From: Mogibacterium sp.
GTDB lineage: Bacteria > Bacillota > Clostridia > Peptostreptococcales > Anaerovoracaceae
Direction of reading: 5' to 3'
Assembly: GCA_017432075.1 (NCBI GenBank)
Contig: JAFRJV010000133.1
Span: forward strand, 1 to 64,000
Length of the DNA: 64,000 nt
The notes under the pieces were generated by a model, which saw only the letters and a list, made by a program, of their open reading frames with translations, made no database searches and was not told the origin of the DNA. The position numbers and the translations under genes were made by a program. Shown one piece after another: positions 46,272 through 54,207 of this stretch (position 1 is its first letter; the number at the start of each line of letters is the position of its first letter).

Positions 46272-47597
46272 ATGCTTAAGGTACTGAAATTCGGCGGATC
46301 CAGCCTGGCAGACAGTTCGCAGTTCGCTAAGGTAAAGGAAATAGTGGAGTCTGAAAGCTCCCGTGAGGTGGTAATAGTATCGGCTCCGGGCAAGAGGAAC
46401 AGTGATGACAACAAGATAACAGATCTGCTTTATCTGACACACGCACATATCCGTTATGGTGTTGCTCACGACGGAGTTCTCTCCATGATAAAGAAGAGAT
46501 TTTCGGAGATCAGAAAGGGCTGCGGACTTGAGACTGATATAGAGTCCATAATAGATGAAACATTTGCGGACGTAGACAAAAAGACACCTGTAGATTTCAT
46601 AGCGTCCAGAGGCGAGTACTTCAGTGCATTGCTGATGGCGGAATATCTCGGATATCAGTTCGTTGATGCTGTTGACTGGCTGTTCTTCGAGTACGACGGG
46701 AAAGTGAACGCAGAAAAGTCGGAGGAAAAGCTCAAGGAACTTAAGAAACAATACGGCAGGATCGTAACACCGGGATTCTACGGCACGATGCCAAACGGCG
46801 ACATCCGCGTGTTCCCAAGAGGAGGATCTGACATAACAGGAGCTCTTGCTGCAGCATATCTTGGCGCTGACGTTTATGAAAACTGGACTGACGTTTCCGG
46901 CATCCTCATGACAGACCCGAGGATCGTGGATAATCCGAAGACCATTGCCAGAGTTACATATGACGAGCTGAGAGAGCTCAGCTACATGGGAGCCTCAGTG
47001 CTGCATGAAGATACGGTTTTCCCTGTAAGGATAAGAGACATACCTGTCAATATCCGCAATACGAACGAACCTGATGCGCCGGGAACCATCATCAGGGAAC
47101 ATTTCGAAGATGAACTTGAGGAAGAGACCGAAAGGTTCATCACCGGAATAGCCGGAAAGCGCAATTTCTCGATCATAAGCATCTATAAAAGCAGGATAGG
47201 CGAGGAGAAACTCGGACTCCTCAGACAGGTGCTCGAGGTGTTTGCCCGTTACAAAATACCTGTAGAGCAGATACCTAGCGGCGTAGACAGCTTCTCGATC
47301 GTTTTCCCGAGCGACAGCATCAAGAAAAGAAAACACGAGCTCATGCACGAGCTTTCCGAACTCGAAAGCATTGACAACTGTGCGCTCACAGAGGGAGTCA
47401 GCCTGATAGCTATCGTAGGCCGTCAGATGGCATACAGGATCGGTATCTCGGGTAAGATCTTCAAGACTCTCGGAGAAAACAAGATCAACATCAGAACGAT
47501 AGAGCAGTGTGCTGACGAGATAAACATTATGGTAGGAGTCTTTGATGAAGATTTCGACAGAGCGATACGTGTGCTCTATGAAAGCTTCGCGAAGTAA
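46272..47597 (+). CDS. lysC: Aspartate kinase
   Basis: A 441-residue kinase that starts the aspartate pathway. LKVLKFGGSSLAD is the nucleotide-binding start, GRIVTPGFYG and the FPRGGSDITGALAAAYLGAD block form the aspartate site, and two ACT domains (about 295-441) give feedback control. It is closest to the clostridial single-chain type. It is 21 bases after hom and 23 before asd. Which end product inhibits it cannot be read here. Confidence 0.93.
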   Translation: MLKVLKFGGSSLADSSQFAKVKEIVESESSREVVIVSAPGKRNSDDNKITDLLYLTHAHIRYGVAHDGVLSMIKKRFSEIRKGCGLETDIESIIDETFADVDKKTPVDFIASRGEYFSALLMAEYLGYQFVDAVDWLFFEYDGKVNAEKSEEKLKELKKQYGRIVTPGFYGTMPNGDIRVFPRGGSDITGALAAAYLGADVYENWTDVSGILMTDPRIVDNPKTIARVTYDELRELSYMGASVLHEDTVFPVRIRDIPVNIRNTNEPDAPGTIIREHFEDELEEETERFITGIAGKRNFSIISIYKSRIGEEKLGLLRQVLEVFARYKIPVEQIPSGVDSFSIVFPSDSIKKRKHELMHELSELESIDNCALTEGVSLIAIVGRQMAYRIGISGKIFKTLGENKINIRTIEQCADEINIMVGVFDEDFDRAIRVLYESFAK

Positions 47598-47620
47598 CAA
47601 TTGAAAGGAAAGGGTAGACA

Positions 47621-48658
47621 ATGAAAAAGTACAACGTAGGAGTAATGGGTGCGACCGGAGCAGTCGGACAGCAGATGATCAAGGTCCTCGGCGAGAGGAA
47701 TTTCCCTGTAGGCGAACTGAGATGCCTGGCAAGTGAAAGATCTGAGGGCAAGGTCCTCAGCACGCCGTTCGGTGATGTTACTATACAGAGAACCTGCGAG
47801 ACAGCATTCGAAGGGCTCGACATCGTGCTCGGAGCATCGGAAAACGACATCGCAGAGGCAATGGCACCTCACATCAAAGCTGCCGGAGCGGTATTTGTAG
47901 ACAATTCATCAGCATTCAGACTGTGTGAAGATGTTCCTCTGGTGGTTCCTGAGATCAACCCTGAAGATGTCGAGTGGAACAACGGTATAATCAGCAATCC
48001 TAACTGCACTACTATTATTTCGCTTGTTGCGATCAATGCCATAAACAAACTGTCAAAGATTGAAGGTATCTATGCTTCGTCATATCAGGCTACCAGCGGT
48101 GCAGGCGCTGCAGGTCCTGTAGAGATGTATGATCAGTCCGAAGCTGTTCTTAAGGCAAGGGCAGCAGGCGGCGAGGGCAATTCATACGGAGCAGACATCG
48201 AGCCAAAGGTGTTCCAGTACCAGATCGCTTACAATGTTATCCCGCAGATCGGCGGATTCGGTGAGAATCTGTATTCATCCGAGGAGATGAAGCTGCAGAA
48301 CGAAGGACGCAAGATCATGCATCTTCCTGACCTCAAGGTCAGCTGCACATGTGTCAGGGTGCCGGTAGAGAGATCTCATGCTGTATCTATAGATGTTATC
48401 ACGGAGAAGAAACTCGATCTTTCTGAGGTAAGAGCTGCCATTAAGCAGGCTCCGGGCTGCAGACTTTATGATGAGCCATCCGAGAAGATCTATCCGATGC
48501 CTATTCTGACATCCAACCAGGATATAGTATATGTAGGAAGGATCCGCCGCGACCTCGTCAACGAGAACGGCATCAACCTCTGGTGCTGCGGTGATCAGGT
48601 TCGTAAAGGTGCTGCAACAAATGCGGTCCAGATCGCAGAACTCCTTATTAAAGAATAG
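47621..48658 (+). CDS. asd: Aspartate-semialdehyde dehydrogenase
   Basis: A 345-residue NADPH enzyme that reduces aspartyl phosphate to the semialdehyde. VGVMGATGAVGQQMIKVL binds NADPH, the active Cys is in SNPNCTTIISLVA (about residue 129), and the RVPVERSHAVSI loop carries the catalytic region. Length is normal. It is the last gene of hom-lysC-asd, followed by a terminator. Confidence 0.96.
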   Translation: MKKYNVGVMGATGAVGQQMIKVLGERNFPVGELRCLASERSEGKVLSTPFGDVTIQRTCETAFEGLDIVLGASENDIAEAMAPHIKAAGAVFVDNSSAFRLCEDVPLVVPEINPEDVEWNNGIISNPNCTTIISLVAINAINKLSKIEGIYASSYQATSGAGAAGPVEMYDQSEAVLKARAAGGEGNSYGADIEPKVFQYQIAYNVIPQIGGFGENLYSSEEMKLQNEGRKIMHLPDLKVSCTCVRVPVERSHAVSIDVITEKKLDLSEVRAAIKQAPGCRLYDEPSEKIYPMPILTSNQDIVYVGRIRRDLVNENGINLWCCGDQVRKGAATNAVQIAELLIKE

Positions 48659-48699
48659 AAATATATATTTCTAAAGAGAAATGTACTGAAAAAGACAGT

Positions 48700-48731
48700 C
48701 CCGCTGCTCAGGCAGCGGGGCATTGTTTTTT
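48700..48731 (+). terminator. Terminator after asd
   Basis: CCCGCTGC / GCAGCGGG stem with a TCAG loop, then GCATTGTTTTTT. Confidence 0.88.
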
Positions 48732-48744
48732 GAACAACAATAAG

Positions 48745-48764
48745 GGGACGGGTTTTCCCGTCCC
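48745..48764 (-). terminator. Terminator of the candidate ncRNA
   Basis: On the minus strand GGGACGGG, AAAA, CCCGTCCC, followed by CTTATTGTTGTT. Confidence 0.65.
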
Positions 48765-49094
48765 TCGTAACTTCCTATATTCTGTTGTGTCTCCGCTGTA
48801 CATATCTCCAATACAGCTTCGAATTTGTTTTTTTTAGTTGGTTCCCAGGCTGCCCCGCAATCACATCTGCTGATAATGATTTGGTGTCCCGTTATTCGTC
48901 ACCTCCGGGTTGCCTGTAAGTCGGCCTGCCTTGCAGTGTCTTTATAGCGGAACAGCCCCTTTCTCAAATGCTCCCATTGGTCTGTCCTCCATATTCTGCG
49001 CGCTGCGCGCTTATCATTTGCCGGATCACTACCATTAACTAACTAAATTATATATTTACTCCGTCCGGCTCTTTATTTCTCTCTTGTTGTCTCC
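48745..49094 (-). ncRNA. Candidate structured non-coding RNA, about 350 nt
   Basis: The stretch 48732-49281 has no protein gene, but the minus strand shows promoter, structure and terminator. Stems visible, 5' to 3' on minus: GCCGGA/TCCGGC (49069-49064 with 49025-49020), a GCGCGC-A-GCGCGC hairpin (49010-48998), CAAATG/CATTTG (49020-49015 with 48970-48965), an 11-bp stem GGCTGTTCCGC/GCGGGGCAGCC (48957-48947 with 48858-48848), GCTGTA/TACAGC (48817-48812 with 48800-48795) and a final terminator GGGACGGG/CCCGTCCC. I do not recognise it as tmRNA, RNase P, SRP or 6S RNA. A short peptide frame of 11 codons with GGAGG upstream (48977-48942) lies inside. Confidence 0.5.
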
Positions 49095-49122
49095 ATTGTA
49101 CTGATATAAAAACAAAATGCAA
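49095..49122 (-). promoter_or_regulatory. Putative promoter of the candidate ncRNA
   Basis: On the minus strand TTGCAT (49117-49122), 16-base spacer, TACAAT (49095-49100). Start of RNA would be near 49088. Confidence 0.45.
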
Positions 49123-49281
49123 TACCTTTTGGGAAATCTTAATGTATTAAAATAATACAAAAAAATTCCTGTTTTTTTGTGCAGGTTAACAATAATCGGC
49201 CGTTAAGCATGCTTCCGAGAAAAAAACACCATGATCTGTGATATCATATACACATAACAAAGATAATGAGGCAGGCACGAA

Positions 49282-49761
49282 ATGAACTATTTGCAGCATC
49301 CGTTCGGACCATTGTTCAATGAACACAGCAGGGTATTGATACTGGGTTCGTTCCCTTCAGTCAAGTCGAGGGAACAGAACTTTTTCTATGGTCATCCGCA
49401 GAACCGGTTCTGGAGGGTGATCGCCTCTGTGTTCGATCAGCCGGTTCCTCATAGCATAGAGGAGAAGAAACAGCTCATACTGACTAACGGACTGGCGCTT
49501 TGGGATTCGATCGCGGGCTGTGAGATCACAGGCTCGTCTGATGCAAGCATCAGGAATGCCCGCGCCAATGACATAGGCATCATACTGGATAACTGCAATA
49601 TCGAGCGCATATACTGTAACGGGCGCAAATCCCACGAGCTGTACTGTAAATATATAGAACCTCAGACCGGACGCGAAGCCGTATGTCTTCCGTCAACAAG
49701 TCCTGCAAATGCTCAGTGGACGCTGGAAAAACTGATCAATGCCTGGTCGGTGATAACATAG
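49282..49761 (+). CDS. Hypoxanthine-DNA (deoxyinosine) glycosylase, uracil-DNA glycosylase superfamily
   Basis: A 159-residue DNA repair protein. LILGSFPSVKSRE is the first active-site motif, FYGHPQNRFWRV follows as in the hypoxanthine-DNA glycosylase family, and LPSTSPANAQW is the second conserved motif. It should remove deaminated adenine from DNA. Length matches the family. The start has weak upstream AGGCA. It begins a run of small genes. Confidence 0.85.
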   Translation: MNYLQHPFGPLFNEHSRVLILGSFPSVKSREQNFFYGHPQNRFWRVIASVFDQPVPHSIEEKKQLILTNGLALWDSIAGCEITGSSDASIRNARANDIGIILDNCNIERIYCNGRKSHELYCKYIEPQTGREAVCLPSTSPANAQWTLEKLINAWSVIT

Positions 49762-49777
49762 TACTAAGGAATGATTT

Positions 49778-50185
49778 ATGACTATTGATGAATTGCTGCA
49801 AAAGCCATACTGGATCATCGATATTTTGCCGGAGCAGGTCCCTTCAGACAGTCCCGGGCAGTATTTCGCTGTTGAAAAATACTTTCTCGGAAAAGAACAG
49901 CTGGACCGGATCAAACAGAAGCATATCGATCTGGTGTTAAAACTCAACTGCTACATGCGGATTTCCATAAACGAAGAGGAAGAGGGCAATCCGTCTCCGG
50001 AGCGTATCGCAAAAGAAATGAAAACAAGGTACCTTTACATTATGCTGAACGAGTCAATGCTCCTATCGGAGCCGGATGGCACACATTTGACGCTTTTTGA
50101 TCCTGACAATGAAACCCTGAAACTTATCAGGAAATTAGCTGAGGGTGAAGGACTTTATGTCTGGCAGCCTTCGCCGGAACAGTAA
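49778..50185 (+). CDS. Uncharacterised protein (135 aa)
   Basis: I do not recognise this protein. It is acidic, soluble and has no signal peptide. It starts MTIDELLQKPYWIIDILP and contains an aromatic-rich start (PYWIIDILP, GQYFAVEKYFL) that resembles small clostridial proteins of unknown function. It lies 17 bases after the glycosylase gene. Confidence 0.6.
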   Translation: MTIDELLQKPYWIIDILPEQVPSDSPGQYFAVEKYFLGKEQLDRIKQKHIDLVLKLNCYMRISINEEEEGNPSPERIAKEMKTRYLYIMLNESMLLSEPDGTHLTLFDPDNETLKLIRKLAEGEGLYVWQPSPEQ

Positions 50186-50211
50186 GTTATATCGTGCATG
50201 AGGAGGAAAAG

Positions 50212-50490
50212 ATGATCAATATATTTAACAGAGCTTTATTGTTTAAAGATGTAAATTCCGAAGCAGCAGCCAGAGTTTGGTCGGCCCTTCGAAAAGAAGG
50301 GATAGAGTATGATGTGAATACAGAAGTCAATACAGGCGTTTTGGGGAAAAACAAGGGACACCTCGCACAGGGAATGTGGCCGGGCATTTCTGTAAGTGAC
50401 AAATATTCCGAAAATGCTGCCAGCTATGTGTATGAGGTATGGGTCAGAAAAAAAGACCTTGAACGCGCTAAAGAAGTGTGCTCGCTTTAG
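50212..50490 (+). CDS. Small uncharacterised protein (92 aa), DUF2007-like
   Basis: A 92-residue protein. The pattern (ALLFKDVNSEAAARVWSALR, an acidic middle, YEVWVRKKDLERAKEVC) resembles small DUF2007-like proteins with a ferredoxin-like fold, but this is weak. A strong GAGGAGGAAAAG ribosome site supports the ATG at 50212. It sits between the 135-aa protein and larE on the same strand. Confidence 0.55.
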   Translation: MINIFNRALLFKDVNSEAAARVWSALRKEGIEYDVNTEVNTGVLGKNKGHLAQGMWPGISVSDKYSENAASYVYEVWVRKKDLERAKEVCSL

Positions 50491-50522
50491 CGGGTATGAG
50501 ATCGCAGAAGGAGAAGATTGCC

Positions 50523-51275
50523 ATGACGATCGAAGAATACTTTGAGGTGAATAATAAAGCTGCGATCGCTTTCTCCGGAGGTGTCGACTCAGCATATCTG
50601 CTTTACGCGGCTGTGAAAGCCGGTGCTGATGTTAAGGCTTACTACGTGAGATCGGCATTTCAGCCGGAGTTTGAATTCCGGGACGCAAAAAGGGTGGCCG
50701 AAACAGTTGGCTGCGGTCTTAAAGTGATCGAAGCTGACGTACTGTCTGATAAGATGGTCGCGTCCAACCCAAAGGACCGCTGTTATTACTGCAAACAGCA
50801 TATAATGAGTGCGATAACAAGTGCTGCAGCCGAAGACGGATATGATACCGTATGCGATGGTACGAATGCTTCTGATGATGCTGATGACCGGCCGGGATTA
50901 AGGGCGCTGGGAGAGTACGGCATCAGGTCACCGTTACGGGAATGCGGACTCACAAAAGCAGACATCCGAAAAGCTTCGAAAGAAGCGGGACTTCCGACAT
51001 GGAACAAGCCCGCATATGCCTGTCTGGCTACGCGCATACTGACAGGAGAGACCATTACTGAGGAGAAGCTTTGCAGAACAGAAAAGGCAGAGAGCATCAT
51101 GTTCCACATGGGTTTCAGAGACTTCAGAGTCAGAATGAGAGGGAACAGTGCACTCGTCCAGATAGAGGAAAGCCAGCATGCGGATGCGGTGGAACATGAA
51201 GAGGAGATCAAAAAAGCGCTTTCAGAACTGTATGATGAAATAATAATAGACGGGAGTCCGCGCATTTCACGCTGA
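50523..51275 (+). CDS. larE: LarE, sulfur transferase for nickel-pincer cofactor
   Basis: A 250-residue PP-loop enzyme that puts sulfur on the pyridinium cofactor used by lactate racemase and its relatives. The PP-loop is FSGGVDSAYLLYA near the start. Cys 87 and Cys 90 (DRCYYCK) and Cys 167 (PAYACLATR) match the three-cysteine form of LarE, which is thought to hold an iron-sulfur cluster instead of losing its own sulfur. AAGGAG 9 bases before 50523 supports this start. A LarC-like gene is two genes downstream. Confidence 0.85.
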   Translation: MTIEEYFEVNNKAAIAFSGGVDSAYLLYAAVKAGADVKAYYVRSAFQPEFEFRDAKRVAETVGCGLKVIEADVLSDKMVASNPKDRCYYCKQHIMSAITSAAAEDGYDTVCDGTNASDDADDRPGLRALGEYGIRSPLRECGLTKADIRKASKEAGLPTWNKPAYACLATRILTGETITEEKLCRTEKAESIMFHMGFRDFRVRMRGNSALVQIEESQHADAVEHEEEIKKALSELYDEIIIDGSPRISR

Positions 51276-51376
51276 TCCGGTCACAATCATCATTGACCGG
51301 GACCGCCTGAAAATTATATTATTAAACGGGTATGGGCTTTCGTCTTTTTTGTGTTTAAAATCGGAGGGAAATCCTT

Positions 51377-51997
51377 ATGGATTGCTTGATCATAGGTGTT
51401 GCCGGCGGAACAGGTTCCGGCAAATCGACATTCACAAACCGTATCAAAGATGAGTTCGGAGACAGAGTCACTGTAATTTATTATGACAACTATTACAGGG
51501 CCCACGACGACATCCCGTTCGAGCAGCGTAAACTCATCAACTACGACCATCCGGATGCTTTTGAGACAGACCTCTTCATCGAGCATCTGAGAAAGCTCAG
51601 AAACGGTGAGCCGGTTGAATGCCCTGTATACGATTACACGATCCATAACAGGAGCAATGAGACCGTGACCATAAAGCCATCCCCGGTCATAATAGTGGAA
51701 GGCATCATGGTGCTCCAGAACGAAGAACTGAGAGATCTGCTGGATATAAAAATATATGTCGAAGCTGATGCGGATGAGAGGATACTCCGCCGTGTCATAC
51801 GTGACGTCAAGTACCGCGGCAGGGACGTGGAAGGTATCGCACAGCAGTATCTGACCACCGTAAAGCCAATGCACTATATTTACGTTGAGCCTACAAAGTA
51901 TCTGGCTGACATCGTGCTCAACAGCGGCATGAACGATGTGGTGTTCGATGTCATCAAGGTCAAGATACTGTCGCATCTTGCAAAGCAGATCAATTAA
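51377..51997 (+). CDS. udk: Uridine kinase
   Basis: A 206-residue nucleoside kinase that phosphorylates uridine and cytidine. IGVAGGTGSGKSTF is the P-loop; the middle YYDNYYRAHDDIPFEQR and the block NYDHPDAFETDL are typical of Udk, as is VEADADERILRRVIRD. Length is normal. It lies between larE and the LarC-like gene. Uracil permease is also in the window, but far off. Confidence 0.95.
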   Translation: MDCLIIGVAGGTGSGKSTFTNRIKDEFGDRVTVIYYDNYYRAHDDIPFEQRKLINYDHPDAFETDLFIEHLRKLRNGEPVECPVYDYTIHNRSNETVTIKPSPVIIVEGIMVLQNEELRDLLDIKIYVEADADERILRRVIRDVKYRGRDVEGIAQQYLTTVKPMHYIYVEPTKYLADIVLNSGMNDVVFDVIKVKILSHLAKQIN

Positions 51998-52001
51998 ACA
52001 A

Positions 52002-52439
52002 ATGAAAGACAGAATATGTGAATTCAAATGCAATATTGATGACATGACTGCGGAGGAACTTGCTTTCGCAGCCGAAAGGCTGATGGGAGAGGGCGCGAGG
52101 GACGTGACGCTAAGCTCCGTGCAGATGAAGAAAGGCCGCCCTGCGACGCTTCTTACTGTAATGTGCAGTGATGAAGAGGCTGAGAAGGAACGCTTTGTAC
52201 GTCTTATATTCAAATACACTACAACGATCGGTATCCGTGAGCTCATATCCGAAAGGTATATACTCGACCGAAGTGAGGAGATAATTGATACCCCTTACGG
52301 CAAGGTGAGATGCAAAAGAGTCAGCGGATACGGAGTGGAGAGAAGCAAACTCGAGTATGAGGACCTTGCGCGCATTGCGGAAGAACGCGGTATCAGCATA
52401 GCTGAAGCGCGCGAGCTTGTTCTCGGATCACAGAAATGA
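52002..52439 (+). CDS. Standalone LarC C-terminal domain (LarC2-like)
   Basis: A 145-residue protein equal to the C-terminal half of LarC (nickel insertion, CTP-dependent cyclometallase). CNIDDMTAEELAFAAERL, QMKKGRPATLLTVMC and TTTIGIRELISER are family blocks. The N-terminal LarC1 part is not present upstream: udk ends four bases before the ATG. In Lactobacillus, LarC1 and LarC2 are joined by ribosomal frameshifting; here the second half seems to be a separate gene. Translation may be coupled to udk, as there is no clear ribosome site. It overlaps or abuts the phosphorylase gene. Confidence 0.8.
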   Translation: MKDRICEFKCNIDDMTAEELAFAAERLMGEGARDVTLSSVQMKKGRPATLLTVMCSDEEAEKERFVRLIFKYTTTIGIRELISERYILDRSEEIIDTPYGKVRCKRVSGYGVERSKLEYEDLARIAEERGISIAEARELVLGSQK

Positions 52440-52450
52440 GGGGCGGACAG

Positions 52451-53284
52451 ATGAAAACAGACAAGAAAAAAACGCTCGAAGAAAAGGTCAGGGAGAGTGC
52501 GGTTTTTCTTTACAGTAAAGGTGTGCTCAAACCGGAAATCGGGATCATTCTTGGTTCAGGCCTTAATGACTTCGCTGACAGGATCAAAAATCCACTTATT
52601 ATTTCATACAATGACGTGCCTAATATGGAGGCGGGTCTGGTCTCTGATCACAGGGGTCAGGTCGTATACGGAGAATACAAAGGCAAAAAAGTCATCATAA
52701 TGGCGGGCAGGTTCCATTACTATGAGAGCCACGATATGGACAAGACAGCCTTTCCGGCAAGAGTCATGGTGTCGCTCGGAGTAAAGCGCTTCATCATCAC
52801 GAACGCCGCAGGATGTGTCAATACTGACTGGAATGCCGGAGAGCTCATGCTTATAAGCGATCACATCAATCTGTCCGGCAACAATCCGCTCATAGGCAAA
52901 AACCATGATAAGTTCGGCCCGAGGTTCCCGGATATGACCTACACATACAATAAGGATCTGAGAGAGAAGCTCATTGCAGCAGCCGCTGCAAAGGGAATAA
53001 AGCTTCGTGAAGGAGTTTATGCGATGTTTACGGGCCCGAGCTTCGAAACCCCTGCTGAGATCAGATTTGCCAGAATGATAGGCGCTGATGCAGCGGGCAT
53101 GTCGACTGTTCCTGAGGCGATCATAGCAAATCACGCGGGACTTGAAATAATAGGCATATCATTCCTGTCGAACATGGCTGCAGGAGTGCTCGATAAACCG
53201 CTGACCGGTGCGGAAGTCACAGAAGCAGCCATGCGTATAAAAGATACATTCGCCGAAGTTGTAGACATGGCGATAGATATATAA
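52451..53284 (+). CDS. Purine nucleoside phosphorylase (inosine/guanosine type)
   Basis: A 277-residue trimeric-type phosphorylase that splits purine nucleosides with phosphate. IILGSGLNDFAD binds phosphate, AGRFHYYE and ITNAAGCVN follow, and GPSFETPAEIR with the MSTVPEAIIANH block forms the purine site. Length fits PNP class I. The ATG at 52451 is favoured because GAGGGGCG lies upstream; one at 52436 overlaps the LarC2-like stop. Confidence 0.92.
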   Translation: MKTDKKKTLEEKVRESAVFLYSKGVLKPEIGIILGSGLNDFADRIKNPLIISYNDVPNMEAGLVSDHRGQVVYGEYKGKKVIIMAGRFHYYESHDMDKTAFPARVMVSLGVKRFIITNAAGCVNTDWNAGELMLISDHINLSGNNPLIGKNHDKFGPRFPDMTYTYNKDLREKLIAAAAAKGIKLREGVYAMFTGPSFETPAEIRFARMIGADAAGMSTVPEAIIANHAGLEIIGISFLSNMAAGVLDKPLTGAEVTEAAMRIKDTFAEVVDMAIDI

Positions 53285-53323
53285 AAAGCACTATTAATCA
53301 ACTAAAGGAGATAATAACCCCAA

Positions 53324-53899
53324 ATGGAAGCTAAACTTACAAGGGAGCAGGCAAACGAACTCCTGCACAAATACGTTAAAGGTGAGAATTACATCACACA
53401 CAGCTATGCTGTCGAAGCGATCATGAGAGGTCTTGCTGAGAAGCTGGCACCGGACGATGTCGAATACTGGGGCATCTGCGGACTGCTTCACGACCTCGAT
53501 GAAGAGACCGCTCCATGGAGAGACGATTTCGGCACCCACGGTCCTACATCGGCAAAGATCCTCAGAGATGAAGGCTTCGGAGACCCGGTAATGGAGAACG
53601 CAATAATGGCTCATAATCCGGCATGCGGCAAACACCCTGAAACACAGCTGGAATACGCACTTATAGCTGCGGATCCTATGTCCGGATTCCTTAAGGCTAT
53701 CGCTCAGATCTATCCGGATAAGAAGATCGCCAGCGTAAAGCATAAATCCGTAAACAAGAGATTCAAGGAGACCCGCTTCGCAGCAGGAGCCAACAGACAG
53801 TTCATGAGTCTGATCGAAAAGGCCGGTATGGAATGGGATGAGTTCGTAGATGTATCACTTGCTGCTCTTGTCGGGATCGCTGATGAAATAGGACTGTAA
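53324..53899 (+). CDS. HD-domain protein
   Basis: A 191-residue HD-superfamily metal hydrolase. The motif pattern H-HD-H-D can be seen: His in YITHSYAVEA, His-Asp in GLLHDLDEE, His in IMAHNPACGK and Asp in IAADPMSGF. Such small HD proteins act on nucleotides or phosphoesters. The substrate is unknown. AAAGGAGATAA precedes the ATG. Confidence 0.83.
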   Translation: MEAKLTREQANELLHKYVKGENYITHSYAVEAIMRGLAEKLAPDDVEYWGICGLLHDLDEETAPWRDDFGTHGPTSAKILRDEGFGDPVMENAIMAHNPACGKHPETQLEYALIAADPMSGFLKAIAQIYPDKKIASVKHKSVNKRFKETRFAAGANRQFMSLIEKAGMEWDEFVDVSLAALVGIADEIGL

Positions 53900-53918
53900 G
53901 TTATAAGGGAAAACGATA

Positions 53919-54182
53919 ATGGGAAAGAAGTTCACTTTTTATCCTGAAGGCGTCTGCTCAATGATGATAGAGATAGAGCTTGACGGAGATACTATAAAGG
54001 ATGTTGTCTTTACGGGCGGGTGCAACGGCAATCTGAGCGGCATATCCAAGCTCATAAAGGGAATGAAAGCAGGGGATGTGATCGAAAAGCTTGAAGGAAC
54101 AAGATGCGGATTCAAGGACACCTCATGCCCCGATCAGCTGAGCAAGGCTCTCAGGCTTGCTTTGAATGAGGCGGCTGCGTAA
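53919..54182 (+). CDS. TSCPD-domain protein (TIGR03905-like)
   Basis: An 87-residue protein of the TIGR03905-like TSCPD family. The family motif shows as the tail DTSCPDQLSKALRLAL, with FTGGCNGNLSGISKLIKG before. The same domain occurs at the end of some ribonucleotide reductases; the single-domain form has no known function. Two or three conserved cysteines could bind metal. It is 19 bases after the HD gene. Confidence 0.83.
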   Translation: MGKKFTFYPEGVCSMMIEIELDGDTIKDVVFTGGCNGNLSGISKLIKGMKAGDVIEKLEGTRCGFKDTSCPDQLSKALRLALNEAAA

Positions 54183-54207
54183 AAGGTACGAAGGACGGAG
54201 AAACGAT

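Noticed and set aside
48998..49010. GCGCGC-A-GCGCGC as a stand-alone protein-binding site or Z-DNA element
   Set aside because: It fits better as a hairpin inside the larger RNA model.
48745..49094. tmRNA, RNase P RNA, SRP RNA or 6S RNA as the identity of the candidate RNA
   Set aside because: No tag-peptide frame, no RNase P core such as GAGGAAAGTCC, no SRP tetraloop block and no simple 6S-like long rod were found.
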